From Ottowia thiooxydans DSM 14619 (GTDB taxonomy: Bacteria > Pseudomonadota > Gammaproteobacteria > Burkholderiales > Burkholderiaceae_C): DNA of 64,000 nt. The position numbers and the translations under genes were made by a program. Where the stretch lies: positions 186,001 through 250,000 of the forward strand of contig NZ_AUGX01000008.1 of NCBI RefSeq assembly GCF_000422885.1, written 5' to 3'. Shown here piece by piece: positions 29,348 to 38,260 of this stretch; the first letter of the stretch is position 1; each line of letters opens with the position of its first letter. Below the pieces are notes generated by a model. It did no database searches. It saw nothing but the letters and a program-made list of their open reading frames with translations, and was not told the DNA's origin.

Positions 29348-29932
29348 CTATTGAAGGCTCAGGAACTCCAGCACATCGCCAATGTGCTGGTCAAAGTCTG
29401 ACATCGCATGGTCACCACCTTCCTGCAACTTAAGGTGGCAGCCGGCATAGCGCGAAGCCATTTCTTGCCAGTCAAGCAGTTCGTCGCCCTTTGCAATAAG
29501 CGCGAAGAAGCGGTCTGGCTCCACAATTGCGCCGCTTTCCAGCTTGCGTAACTCATCAATGTACTCAGGCCGGAAGAAAAAATGCTCAGCTGGATCGTGC
29601 CACGTGCTTTGCTCCCCAATGTAGGCCGCCAAATCGCGTGCGGGGTCCACGGCTGGGTTGATCACCACCGCTTTGCACCCACGCCGCTGAGCTAGCCAGG
29701 TGGCATAGAAACCTCCCAGGGAGGAGCCAACCACCGCCATATGTTCAGAGGGCCAGTTCGCCGTGCCTTGATCGATCAAGGTGGCAGCCTGGGCGGGCGA
29801 GGGAGGGAGTTGCGGGCACCACCAAGTGACATCGGGGTACTCGGTCGCCACGCGGGCTGCCATTTGGCGCGCCTTGGCTGATTGAGGTGAGGAGCGGAAT
29901 CCGTGCAAGTAAATAAGGTGAGTGGTGCTCAT
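29348..29932 (-). CDS. YqiA/YcfP-like alpha/beta hydrolase
   Basis: The product is 194 residues with the esterase family start YLHGFRSSPQSAKA, the nucleophile motif GSSLGGFYATWLA and a late catalytic histidine in GGDHAMSDF. YqiA-type proteins are small cytoplasmic esterases of unclear substrate. The next minus-strand gene downstream is the RNase II homologue, 3.2 kb away, with the effector locus inserted between them. Confidence 0.88.
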   Translation of the reverse strand: MSTTHLIYLHGFRSSPQSAKARQMAARVATEYPDVTWWCPQLPPSPAQAATLIDQGTANWPSEHMAVVGSSLGGFYATWLAQRRGCKAVVINPAVDPARDLAAYIGEQSTWHDPAEHFFFRPEYIDELRKLESGAIVEPDRFFALIAKGDELLDWQEMASRYAGCHLKLQEGGDHAMSDFDQHIGDVLEFLSLQ

Positions 29933-29979
29933 GGCTCAATGGTAGTGGTGGTCATGCCCTTCAGAGCGGATAATTCGTC

Positions 29980-31128
29980 ATGCCTGTAGTGATAGAACGA
30001 CCCCCCCTGTGGCAACGCATGCTGCCTGTGCTGCGCGGCTTTGATTGGCTGCTGCTGTTGGCGGTCATGTTGTTGGCGAGCGCCGGCCTGTTGGCCATGT
30101 ACTCGTCTGGCTTTGACCATGGCACGCGCTTTCTCGATCATGGCCGCAACATGATATTGGCGGCTGGCATCCTGTTCGTGGTCGCCCAGATCCCCCCGCA
30201 GCGGCTCATGGCCCTGGCGCCTCCGCTCTATGCGTTCGGTGTGGCTCTCCTGGTGGCCGTAGCGCTGTTCGGCATTACGAAAAAGGGGGCGCAGCGGTGG
30301 ATTAATGTCGGGGTGGTGATCCAGCCGAGTGAGCTACTGAAGATCGCCACTCCGCTCATGCTGGCTTGGTGGTTTCAGCAGCGCGAGGGGCACAAAAGGC
30401 CGCTCGATTTCGTCATCGCGTTCATATTGCTGGCGGTGCCAGTGGGGCTGATCATGAAGCAGCCGGATCTGGGGACCGCGCTGCTAGTGATGTCTGCCGG
30501 GTTGGCGGTGATTTTCTTTGCAGGCCTTCCCTGGAAGTTGGTTGTGCCACCAGTGCTGGCGGGAGTCATCGGTATCGTGATGATCGTTGCCTATGAGCCC
30601 CAGATATGCGCGGAGGGCGTCCGTTGGCCGGTGCTCCACGAATACCAGCAACAACGGGTCTGCACGCTGCTTGATCCCTCCCGCGATCCTCTGGGAAAGG
30701 GGTTCCACATTTTGCAAGGCATGATAGCGATCGGCTCCGGGGGCTTGCATGGCAAGGGCTTCATGCAGGGCACGCAAACGCACCTGGAATTCATACCTGA
30801 GCGCACCACAGATTTCATATTCGCCGCGTTCTCGGAGGAGTTTGGCCTTCTTGGCAACCTGGCTTTGATCGCCGGCTTCATTTTCCTCGTGTCTCGCGGC
30901 ATGATGATCGCGGCTGAAGCGTCTACGCTGTTTTCCAGGCTCCTGGCGGCTGGCGTGACTAGCATCTTCTTCACCTACGCCTTCGTCAACATGGGCATGG
31001 TCAGCGGAATTTTGCCTGTGGTGGGTGTGCCGCTTCCCTTCATCAGCTATGGTGGAACCGCCATGGTGACGCTGGGTTTGGGGTTGGGAATCTTGATGTC
31101 CATCGCCAAATCCAGGCGGTCCAACTAA
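29980..31128 (+). CDS. rodA: Lipid II polymerase of the elongasome, SEDS family
   Basis: RodA polymerises lipid II for side-wall growth, normally with PBP2. The product is 382 residues with about ten membrane segments. SEDS signatures are GAQRWINVGVVIQPSELLKIATP, given here only as the core QRWINVG and QPSELLKI, and the C-terminal LPFISYGGTAMV. mrdA and the mreBCD genes would lie outside this window. No neighbour on the same strand is close enough to be coupled. Confidence 0.95.
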   Translation: MPVVIERPPLWQRMLPVLRGFDWLLLLAVMLLASAGLLAMYSSGFDHGTRFLDHGRNMILAAGILFVVAQIPPQRLMALAPPLYAFGVALLVAVALFGITKKGAQRWINVGVVIQPSELLKIATPLMLAWWFQQREGHKRPLDFVIAFILLAVPVGLIMKQPDLGTALLVMSAGLAVIFFAGLPWKLVVPPVLAGVIGIVMIVAYEPQICAEGVRWPVLHEYQQQRVCTLLDPSRDPLGKGFHILQGMIAIGSGGLHGKGFMQGTQTHLEFIPERTTDFIFAAFSEEFGLLGNLALIAGFIFLVSRGMMIAAEASTLFSRLLAAGVTSIFFTYAFVNMGMVSGILPVVGVPLPFISYGGTAMVTLGLGLGILMSIAKSRRSN

Positions 31129-31218
31129 AGCGCGTGCTTACGGCCGGGTTTTCGCTCACTTGTAAAGCGCGGTAGGCCGGGCCAAAATGCGCCCACATTC
31201 ATTCAGGAAGGAATTCTC

Positions 31219-31554
31219 ATGGCAGGCAAGTTCGAACTCAAGAAATCGAAGAACGAGAAGTTTTTTTTCAATCTCCACGCCAGTAACGGTCAGATCATCC
31301 TGAGCAGCGAGATGTACGAGGCCAAGGGGAGTGCACAGGGAGGCATCGAATCTGTGAAAAAGAACGGCGGCAATGCAGCCAATTACGAAAAACTCACCGG
31401 CAAGGACGGGTCTCCTTATTTCACGCTCAAAGCGGCCAACCACCAGGTCATAGGGCAAAGCCAGATGTATTCCAGCGAATCCGCGCGTGATGGCGGCATC
31501 GCTTCTTGCGTGCAAAACGCTCCGGACGCCACCGTAGACGATCAGACCGTCTGA
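31219..31554 (+). CDS. YegP-like DUF1508 protein
   Basis: The product is 111 residues containing two tandem copies of the DUF1508 unit: FELKKSKNEKFFFNLHASNG then GQIILSSEMYEAKGSAQGGI in the first, and YFTLKAANHQVIGQSQMYSS in the second. Family members are small soluble proteins of unknown role found widely in proteobacteria. An AGGAAGG ribosome site lies just before the ATG. It appears to be transcribed alone. Confidence 0.88.
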   Translation: MAGKFELKKSKNEKFFFNLHASNGQIILSSEMYEAKGSAQGGIESVKKNGGNAANYEKLTGKDGSPYFTLKAANHQVIGQSQMYSSESARDGGIASCVQNAPDATVDDQTV

Positions 31555-31611
31555 TATTTCGGGAAAGCGCAATGCACTGGATACACAGTCGCGCACTATC
31601 ATGTGCGCAGC

Positions 31612-33210
31612 ATGTCCCCAGCGCTTTCCCATAGTTTTTTTTGCCTCCGGTTCGAATTTCGTCGTAGCTGGGTGGTATGCCTGATGGCGTGCGCCCTACT
31701 GGCGCTCGTGGGGTGTAGCAGCTTACCGGTTGATGTGGCCAGGCCAGTCTCCAGAGCGCTGCAGCCAGATGTGGCCACACCTCTTGGTGACTTGGCGAAG
31801 TCTCGTCGCCCGGCAGCGCGCCCCGGCGTTTCAGGTTTTACGCTGATCGATTCCGCAGAATCGGCGTATTCGAGTCGCTTGGCATTGACCCAACAGGCTC
31901 AAAAAACCCTCGATATCCAGTACTACGCCATCCACTCTGACCCCAGCACGAGGGAATTGCTGCGTGCGGTGCGTGCGGCAGCGGCCCGGGGTGTCAGGGT
32001 ACGCATCTTGCTGGATGACTTCCACTCCACCGGACAGAACGCGCAGGTGATGCGCATGGCCTTCGTGCCAGGGGTGGAAATGCGCATGTTCAACCCCATT
32101 CCTGGCGGGCGCGGCTCTGGCACCTTGCGCGCGCTTGGTGCGTTGAATGACTTCACGCGAATTCAGCACCGCATGCACAACAAGCTGTATATCGCCGACA
32201 ACGCATGGGGTATCACCGGCGGGCGCAATCTGGGTGATGCCTATTTCGGCTATTCAGAGGAGAGCAACTTCATCGATATGGATGTGCTGGCTGCGGGGCC
32301 AATAGTTCAAGAGATGTCTGGCAGTTTTGACCGCTATTGGAACGATAAATTGGCTTATCCGGTACCTTCGCTCATCAGTCAGGATGAGCTGAAAGTACTC
32401 CGTGAAGCTGCGGCTCAGGCTGACGCCCCTGTACCCGCTCGGCAGATCGCCGCAGATCTTCCCGCAGCGATGGATTTGCGCAAGGAGCCGCTGATTTGGG
32501 CATCTGCGGCGTTGCTGGTGGACAAACCAGCCAAGCTGGTTCCAGAGGAAAACGAAGTACACACAGAAAAAGCCCAGGATACGGTGGTAGACGGGCTGCT
32601 TTCTTTGATGCAGCAGGCAAGGCAAGAGGTGCTGATAGTTTCTCCCTACTTTGTGCCGGGCGCCCAGATGATGGAGGTGCTCACCGCGATGCGCGCTCGC
32701 GGCGTGCGCATACGCATATTGACCAATTCCCTGGCTTCAAATGATGCGCCATTGGCCCATGTCGGGTATGCGCGCTACAGGCGGGAGTTGATCAAGATCG
32801 GAGCAGAGGTGCATGAGATGCGCGCTTTGCAACGGCAGATGGCGCGCACGGTCTTTGGTTCATCCGGTGGCGGCTCCAAAGCCAGCCTGCATGCCAAATT
32901 GATTGTGATCGACGGCCGGTTGATCAGCATAGGTTCAATGAACCTGGACCTCCGATCCAAATTGCAAAACAGCGAAGTTGCCTTGCTCATCCGCAGCCGA
33001 GCACTCTCCACCCAGGCGAGCAAACTCATTCAGGAGACGCTCGATGAAGGCGCCTGGCTGCTCGGCTTGGACGGAGCCGATGACAGTTTGGTCTGGCGCG
33101 CTCCGCCCGGTGCAGATTTTGACGATGCCACTACTGAGCCAGACGCCAGCCTGATGCTGCGTGTGATTCTCAGGTTGCTTGGGCCGTTTGCGCCTGATGA
33201 GATGCTTTAG
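31612..33210 (+). CDS. Cardiolipin synthase / phospholipase D-like protein (ClsC-like)
   Basis: The product is 532 residues with two HKD phosphatidyl-transferase motifs: HRMHNKLYIADN with GGRN, and LHAKLIVIDG with GSMNLD. An N-terminal hydrophobic segment ends LVGCSS, a lipobox-like site, so the protein may be a lipoprotein or membrane anchored. The architecture is close to ClsC/YmdC-type enzymes that make cardiolipin from phosphatidylglycerol and phosphatidylethanolamine. ATG 31612 is chosen over GTG 31603. The TAG stop is built into the left edge of repeat element B. Confidence 0.85.
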   Translation: MSPALSHSFFCLRFEFRRSWVVCLMACALLALVGCSSLPVDVARPVSRALQPDVATPLGDLAKSRRPAARPGVSGFTLIDSAESAYSSRLALTQQAQKTLDIQYYAIHSDPSTRELLRAVRAAAARGVRVRILLDDFHSTGQNAQVMRMAFVPGVEMRMFNPIPGGRGSGTLRALGALNDFTRIQHRMHNKLYIADNAWGITGGRNLGDAYFGYSEESNFIDMDVLAAGPIVQEMSGSFDRYWNDKLAYPVPSLISQDELKVLREAAAQADAPVPARQIAADLPAAMDLRKEPLIWASAALLVDKPAKLVPEENEVHTEKAQDTVVDGLLSLMQQARQEVLIVSPYFVPGAQMMEVLTAMRARGVRIRILTNSLASNDAPLAHVGYARYRRELIKIGAEVHEMRALQRQMARTVFGSSGGGSKASLHAKLIVIDGRLISIGSMNLDLRSKLQNSEVALLIRSRALSTQASKLIQETLDEGAWLLGLDGADDSLVWRAPPGADFDDATTEPDASLMLRVILRLLGPFAPDEML

Positions 33211-33505
33211 GGCGTGTTCACACTAAATTCGCCCCCGCGCCGGGGTTTGCCGTACCGAAGCCGGCCGCGCTGTAGTGCAAGGCGCGCGTGCCGCCAAGGT
33301 AGCGATCCTTGGCAAGAGGCGCAACGCGGCAATGCGGCCCGGCAAGCCCCGGCCCGAAGGGTGAGGCTCTGGCAAACCGCACTCGGCGTTGCCGACGCCG
33401 GCCGCGCAAACCCTCGCCGGGTGTCCAACCCGGCTGCGGTTTGCGCCTTGATTGCGGCTCGCCAGAACCTCACGCGGGGGTGAATTTAGTGTGAACACGC
33501 CCTAG
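33207..33505. repeat. Palindromic MITE-like element B
   Basis: The element is about 291 bases, flanked by TTAG on the left and CTAG on the right. Its terminal inverted repeats begin GGCGTGTTCACACTAAAT and match over about 30 bases with one mismatch (a C/T change). The interior is very GC-rich with no convincing gene. YTAR flanks again recall IS5-family target duplications, so the element may be moved by such a transposase encoded elsewhere. Its left flank supplies the cls stop codon. Confidence 0.85.
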
Positions 33506-33514
33506 CCTAGTTTC

Positions 33515-35341
33515 TCAGCGTAGAAAATTCCGCCGCCTTGCCAGGCCGACCATACAGAGACTGAGGAAGAACATAGCCCATTCACCGAGGGTGGGAACAG
33601 GTTCAACCCGGTCTCGGGATGGTGGCACGACGGGTTGGTCATCGTTCTTCACGTTCACGATGGCAGCATTTGGTGAACCCAGGGAGTAACCATTGCCTGC
33701 CAGCAGAGCGAGGGGAGCCTGCACATCTCCGTCGCCTGGCGTGGTGTTGGGCGTTGCAGTGATGGTGCACTGAGTCTGGCTGGCACCGGCAGCGATCTGC
33801 GCCGAGCTTCCACAATCGGTGGTGTAGCGGGGATTGGCGCCGGGAGGGCTTAGATTCAGCATGATGCCCCCCTCGGGAGCTGGCCCATTCAGGCTTATCG
33901 TACATGTAGACACATTGCCAGCAGAATCCACAAGATCTGTGGGAGTGCAGATCACACTGGCAAGTAGCGCGTCGTCGTTCTGGACCAAGACGGCCGCGCT
34001 CGTTGGGGTACCCAGTTCGTAGTCTGCCGTGGCCGCTGGAGCCGCAAGAGCGATGTCTGCAGTCACGTTGCCATCGGCCGGCACGGTGTTCGGCGTAGCT
34101 GTGATGGTGCATTGAGCTGTGGCCTGCCCTGCAGGAACGGCGATCGAGGTGCCGCATGTAGTGCTATAGCGAGGGTTGCTCGCTGGGGGTGTCAACGCCA
34201 CGTCTATTCCACCCACTGGTGCAGGCTGATCCAACGTGACCGTGCACGTAGAAACGTTGGCATCCGCGTCGAACAACGACAGAGGCGTACATTGAAGCGT
34301 CGCCTTAAGCTTGGGTAAGCAGGATGCAGCGTCAGCACTATCAGAGAAGGCTGTATTTTGAATCGCCCCCAAAGTTCCCGCCGGTAGGTTCATGACCTGA
34401 GTGAACGCCCCATAGAAAGCCATCTTCGTGGGATCGTTGGGAAGCCGTGCTGCCGCGCCAAATGGAAAGATGCCGAGATTGGCTGTGAGACTTTCTACGT
34501 GGCCGTCAGAAAGCCGGATCCGGTAACTGGTGGAGGTGCCGAGGAACCCTGTCGCTTTGGCAACGCCGTAGGCATATTCGCCTGCGGCGTCAATCGCGAA
34601 ATCACCAGACTGAGCGCCCGGAATGTTGGCGTCCAGATTCAGTGTACTCAGGTACTGCGGTGGTGTTTGAGTGACATCGATCAAATACAGCCTATTGAGG
34701 AACCCGCCGCTCTGAAAGCTGGCGAGATACATCACCCCTGTTATCGGGTGAATGTCCGCCGCATTGAAGTTGACCCCAATACGGTTATCCACCACTCCAT
34801 TGACTTGAGTCGCTGGATTGTTGGCGACGGTCCGATAGGTGCCCAGGCCGCTGACGATTCCCAGGTTGTCCACTCCGCTGCGGCCATAACGCAGCATTTC
34901 GTAGCGCCGCGAATGCGTTTGCCATGCATTGCCAGGAGGACCCCATGTACCAGGATAGGTCCAGCCTTCCTGAGTCCCGACAGCTCGCATGGCGTAGATA
35001 TACCCGTCTTTTCCCATCCCCGCAGCGACTGTGGCCCCGGCAGCGGCAGAGCCATCCCATTGTGATGGGGTAGGAGCAGTGGCCCCGTTCCATATTGTGC
35101 TGAGGGTTACGTCACCTGTTGCTGGCACTGTGGCGAGCTCCAAGGCTGTCGTAGGTGGGGTGTTGGTGGCCGTGCTTGGGGCCTCTGAGTAGCGCATCAA
35201 ATAGAAAGACCGCGCATCTGCCGAGCAGCGAGGTAATGGATTACCGGCCGCACCCCACGCCGTAGAACTCAATGTAACGAGTGCTAATGCCTCAAAGATC
35301 CCGATTGCGAGACTACGAACTGAGACTTTTGCACAAGTCAT
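33515..35341 (-). CDS. Large exported protein with IPTL-type C-terminal sorting signal
   Basis: The product is 608 residues. A signal peptide ends near TAWGAAG. Residues about 30-330 look like a repetitive beta-rich (propeller-like) domain. Two similar units of about 105 residues follow from about 352, each with a CTP-L start, a CTV/CTISL strand, NPRY, a CTITATPNT segment and an NDD end. The tail PVPTLGEWAMFFLSL, a hydrophobic helix and LARRR form an IPTL-CTERM sorting signal. Each unit holds paired cysteines likely to form disulphides. Function is unknown; surface or matrix display is likely. Confidence 0.8.
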   Translation of the reverse strand: MTCAKVSVRSLAIGIFEALALVTLSSTAWGAAGNPLPRCSADARSFYLMRYSEAPSTATNTPPTTALELATVPATGDVTLSTIWNGATAPTPSQWDGSAAAGATVAAGMGKDGYIYAMRAVGTQEGWTYPGTWGPPGNAWQTHSRRYEMLRYGRSGVDNLGIVSGLGTYRTVANNPATQVNGVVDNRIGVNFNAADIHPITGVMYLASFQSGGFLNRLYLIDVTQTPPQYLSTLNLDANIPGAQSGDFAIDAAGEYAYGVAKATGFLGTSTSYRIRLSDGHVESLTANLGIFPFGAAARLPNDPTKMAFYGAFTQVMNLPAGTLGAIQNTAFSDSADAASCLPKLKATLQCTPLSLFDADANVSTCTVTLDQPAPVGGIDVALTPPASNPRYSTTCGTSIAVPAGQATAQCTITATPNTVPADGNVTADIALAAPAATADYELGTPTSAAVLVQNDDALLASVICTPTDLVDSAGNVSTCTISLNGPAPEGGIMLNLSPPGANPRYTTDCGSSAQIAAGASQTQCTITATPNTTPGDGDVQAPLALLAGNGYSLGSPNAAIVNVKNDDQPVVPPSRDRVEPVPTLGEWAMFFLSLCMVGLARRRNFLR

Positions 35342-35504
35342 GATTCCACCCCATTTTCACCAAACTACCCAAATAACCAGAGTAAGTATTGGACTGCGCA
35401 GGTTCGGGAATTACAACCAGTTAGCGAGATGAAGAAAGCGAACGCATGAAACTTATCACGTTTCGGCAAACTAACTACTTATAGGTGCGATGCGCTTCAT
35501 CCAT

Positions 35505-35530
35505 GAAAACCCGCTGAGTTTTCAGCGAGC
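35505..35530 (-). terminator. Rho-independent terminator after the ZIP transporter gene
   Basis: On the minus strand CGCTGA, a four-base loop and TCAGCG form a hairpin followed by GGGTTTTC, about 20 bases after the ZIP transporter stop. The stem is short and the T-run modest. Confidence 0.55.
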
Positions 35531-35546
35531 TTCGAAATTGAAGGCG

Positions 35547-36506
35547 TCAGTGCTTGTGGTCATGCACCTCACCTGGCGCATGGTGATGTTCATGATCCGG
35601 GGCATGGGAATGCTCGTGTTCACCGCTAAGGCTTCCCACTAGTATCACTAGCCCCATTCCCACAGCCAGCCAGGTAAGTTGGGCTAAAGTTTGCGGCGCG
35701 CTGAGACGTTTTTGTAGCTGCGGGATCAGATCAGCCAACGCCACATAGATAAAGCTGCTGCTGGCGACGACTAAAAAGTAAGGCAGCCAATGGTGCAGTT
35801 GCCCTACGAGCACATAGCCTGCCAGACCGCCCAACGCCGTCATGGCTCCTGCAAGCGACACCTTGGTAAGGGCTGCACGGCGGTTGCTGGAAGCCTGGCG
35901 CAAGACCGCCAGATCACCCATGTGGTGCGGCACCTCATGCGCCAATACCGCCACTGCAGCGAGCACGCCCAGGCGGGTATCCGCCATGAAAGCGGAAGCA
36001 ATCAACACCCCATCGCCGAAGCAATGCACAGTGTCTCCGGCAAGCACGGCCCATCCGCCAGTAGCATGGTGCGTATGTCCGTGTGAATGCCCATGAGCGG
36101 CCGAGGCATGAGCGGCGTGGTCGTGAGCGGCGTGGCTATGAGCGCCATGATCATGAGGCGTGCCGTGTTGATGAGCCTGAGCCGCTCCGTCATCGCGCAT
36201 CGCTTGGGCTAACGTAGGTAGGGCTGGAGCATGCTCATGCCCGTGGTGCCACAGCTCAGCCTTATCAAGCAGAAAGAAAAATATCAATCCGCCAAGCAGC
36301 ACCATGAACAGCGAATGCGCATCGATCTGACTCTCAAATGCCTCGGGTAAAAGGTGAGTGAAAGCCGTGGCCAGCAGCGCGCCAGCCGCCATGCTCAGCA
36401 TATGCTGCGTGTAGCGCGCGAGCACACCGAAGGATAGCGCTGCAGCTATCCAGACGCTGCCGATACCCGCAATCAGGGTACCCAAGAGAATCGATATCAA
36501 TAACAT
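35547..36506 (-). CDS. ZIP family metal transporter with His-rich loop
   Basis: ZIP transporters move zinc, iron or other divalent ions into the cytoplasm. The product is 319 residues with about eight membrane segments. HLLPEAFES and HEVPHHMGDLAVL are the metal-site helices IV and V. A loop from about 90 to 150 is packed with His-Gly, His-Ala and Asp-His pairs, and the C-terminal tail is also His-rich, typical of metal sensing or buffering. It is followed by its own terminator and appears monocistronic. Confidence 0.92.
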   Translation of the reverse strand: MLLISILLGTLIAGIGSVWIAAALSFGVLARYTQHMLSMAAGALLATAFTHLLPEAFESQIDAHSLFMVLLGGLIFFFLLDKAELWHHGHEHAPALPTLAQAMRDDGAAQAHQHGTPHDHGAHSHAAHDHAAHASAAHGHSHGHTHHATGGWAVLAGDTVHCFGDGVLIASAFMADTRLGVLAAVAVLAHEVPHHMGDLAVLRQASSNRRAALTKVSLAGAMTALGGLAGYVLVGQLHHWLPYFLVVASSSFIYVALADLIPQLQKRLSAPQTLAQLTWLAVGMGLVILVGSLSGEHEHSHAPDHEHHHAPGEVHDHKH

Positions 36507-36540
36507 AACTGCTCGCGGTACATCCGCCTACGTGCGAAAA

Positions 36541-36568
36541 ACAAAAAAGCCGCTTCGGCGAAGCGGCT
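36541..36568 (-). terminator. Rho-independent terminator after the dienelactone hydrolase gene
   Basis: On the minus strand AGCCGCTTC pairs with GAAGCGGCT across a short loop and is followed by TTTTTTGTTTTT, a strong terminator about 25 bases after the stop codon. Confidence 0.85.
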
Positions 36569-36590
36569 CGCATTCCTGAAGCACCCCTGC

Positions 36591-37505
36591 TCAGGCTACG
36601 CCTTGTTGCTTGAACCAAGCCAAGGCGCGTGTCCACCCATCTTCAGCCGGGCCTTTACGGAAACTCGGCCGATAGTCGGCATGGAAAGCATGCGGCGCAT
36701 CCGGGTAAATCACGAACTGAGATGCCTTGGCGGCCGCATTGCCCTGTTCACCAGCTTTTGCCAGGGCTTCTTTCATCTTATCAATCGTGTCAAGTGGTAT
36801 TCCTGTGTCTGCAGCACCGTAAAGCCCCAACACCGGCCCTTTTAGCTTGTTCGCCACATCGACAGGATTGGTAGGGGTGAGTGCCGAGGCATTGCCCACA
36901 AGCCGGCCATACCAAGCCACACCTGCCTTCACCTTTGGGTTGTGCGCAGCGTAGAGCCAAGTCTGGCGCCCTCCCCAGCAGAATCCGGTCACACCGAGTT
37001 TGTCTGTATTGCCCCCGTTGGCCGCAGCCCAGAGCACCGCGGCGTCCAGATCGCCCAGGACTTGGGCATCAGGTACCTTGGAAATCACTTCACTCATCAG
37101 CTTAGCCATCTCGCCATAGCTCTGAGCATCGCCTTGGCGCACAAACAATTCAGGCGCAATGGCAAGATAGCCCGCCTTGGCGAAGCGGCGGGCAGTATCT
37201 GCCACGTATTCATGCACTCCAAAAATCTCGGAGAGGAGCAGCACGACGGGCAGATTGGTTTTGCCGGCTGGCCGCGCGCGGTAGGCCGGCATTTTGAAGC
37301 CCGCCACATCGATCGTCACTTCTCCCGCGTCCAGACCATCAGCGCTGGTCTTGATCTCCGTCTGCGCCATGATGGGCAATGTGGAGGCTGCATAACCGAC
37401 GCCGATACTCATCTTGAGCGCGGTGCGGCGAGTCGCTCCGCCTGATTGGTCGTTCGAGGCAGACAACAAAGCCTGGGCATCAAGAACGTGATCGGTCTTC
37501 AGCAT
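36591..37505 (-). CDS. Dienelactone hydrolase family protein
   Basis: The product is 304 residues from ATG 37505. An internal TRRTALKMSIGVGYAAS segment near residue 26 resembles a twin-arginine or lipid-free signal region, so export is possible. The alpha/beta hydrolase core shows the dienelactone hydrolase nucleophile GFCWGGRQ with cysteine, an aspartate near the C-terminal strand and a histidine in YPDAPHAFHADYRP. Substrate is unknown. A longer frame upstream would start in the promoter area and is rejected. Confidence 0.88.
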   Translation of the reverse strand: MLKTDHVLDAQALLSASNDQSGGATRRTALKMSIGVGYAASTLPIMAQTEIKTSADGLDAGEVTIDVAGFKMPAYRARPAGKTNLPVVLLLSEIFGVHEYVADTARRFAKAGYLAIAPELFVRQGDAQSYGEMAKLMSEVISKVPDAQVLGDLDAAVLWAAANGGNTDKLGVTGFCWGGRQTWLYAAHNPKVKAGVAWYGRLVGNASALTPTNPVDVANKLKGPVLGLYGAADTGIPLDTIDKMKEALAKAGEQGNAAAKASQFVIYPDAPHAFHADYRPSFRKGPAEDGWTRALAWFKQQGVA

Positions 37506-37614
37506 GGCAAGCACTCCTGGGTCGGTAAAAACACTGCAGTCTAGCTGGGATAGCGCCTTCCGCCGACAGCCAAGGCGATTTAGGGCGCGCATGAACCTTA
37601 CCAAATGCTGCGGC

Positions 37615-37620
37615 TATAAT
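37615..37620 (+). promoter_or_regulatory. -10 box of the tRNA-Thr promoter
   Basis: A perfect TATAAT lies 19 bases before the tRNA. The -35 region near 37591-37597 is poor. Confidence 0.55.
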
Positions 37621-37638
37621 TTTGTCTTTCGAAAATTA

Positions 37639-37714
37639 GCCGATGTAGCTCAGTTGGTAGAGCAACGCACTCGTAACGCGTAGGTCACCAGTTCGATTCC
37701 GGTCATCGGCACCA
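37639..37714 (+). tRNA. tRNA-Thr (anticodon CGT)
   Basis: A full cloverleaf can be drawn: acceptor GCCGATG paired with CATCGGC, a D-arm with AGTTGGTAGA, anticodon loop CTCGTAA with anticodon CGT, and a T-loop TTCGATT. The 3' CCA is encoded. The anticodon stem has one A-C mismatch at its base next to the loop. It closely resembles E. coli thrW-type tRNA. Confidence 0.97.
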
Positions 37715-37743
37715 AAATAGTCTCCAGCAGACGAAAAAACCTC

Positions 37744-37779
37744 AAACCCGCTTCACTTCCAAGTGATGCGGGTTTTTTC
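37744..37779 (+). terminator. Rho-independent terminator after tRNA-Thr
   Basis: AACCCGC with TCACTT pairs with AAGTGA and GCGGGTT, followed by a run of T. It is 30 bases after the tRNA. Confidence 0.85.
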
Positions 37780-38260
37780 TTGGCTGCAGATGTCTCGCGT
37801 GAATATTGCTCCCAAAAACGGCACCCGTGCTCACGGCGGCAGTGCAGTTGAAGCGCTCAAAAAAACAGGGGCTGGCTGGTAGCCTGGGGGAAAAATAACG
37901 CGTTCGCCCCGGAGAAGCGACTTGGCAAGTTCGCAGACGCCAAGCCAAACACCTGCGAAACCTGGTTCACGCAGCCTGCCGTCAAGGACTGGCCTGCGGG
38001 CCTTCACATGGCGGTAGCGCGCGCCCCTCATCCAACCGACAAATGGAACCCTCAAGGGCGAGCGGTTACTTACCTGTAGATCACCGGACTTTCAGCAGGT
38101 TCGATGAGATTTCCCCGATCCTGCGATCTGCTTCTTGCCCCTATGCGCTCAATGCGCGCCAGCAAGTCGCGCGCTTGACCATGCATCGACTTTCCGAATG
38201 ACTTCGGCACCTGGTGACTGGTGCCAGAGTCTTAAGTACCCCGCCGAATAGATTTGAAAA
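37780..38260. other. Gene-poor stretch behind tRNA-Thr
   Basis: About 480 bases without a convincing gene. A short plus-strand frame from 37789 reads about 30 residues starting MSRVNIAPKNGTRAHGG before a stop, and looks like the broken N-terminus of a larger protein. Other frames are short. The position just behind a tRNA suggests debris from an integration event, but no integrase or repeated tRNA end was seen. Confidence 0.35.
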
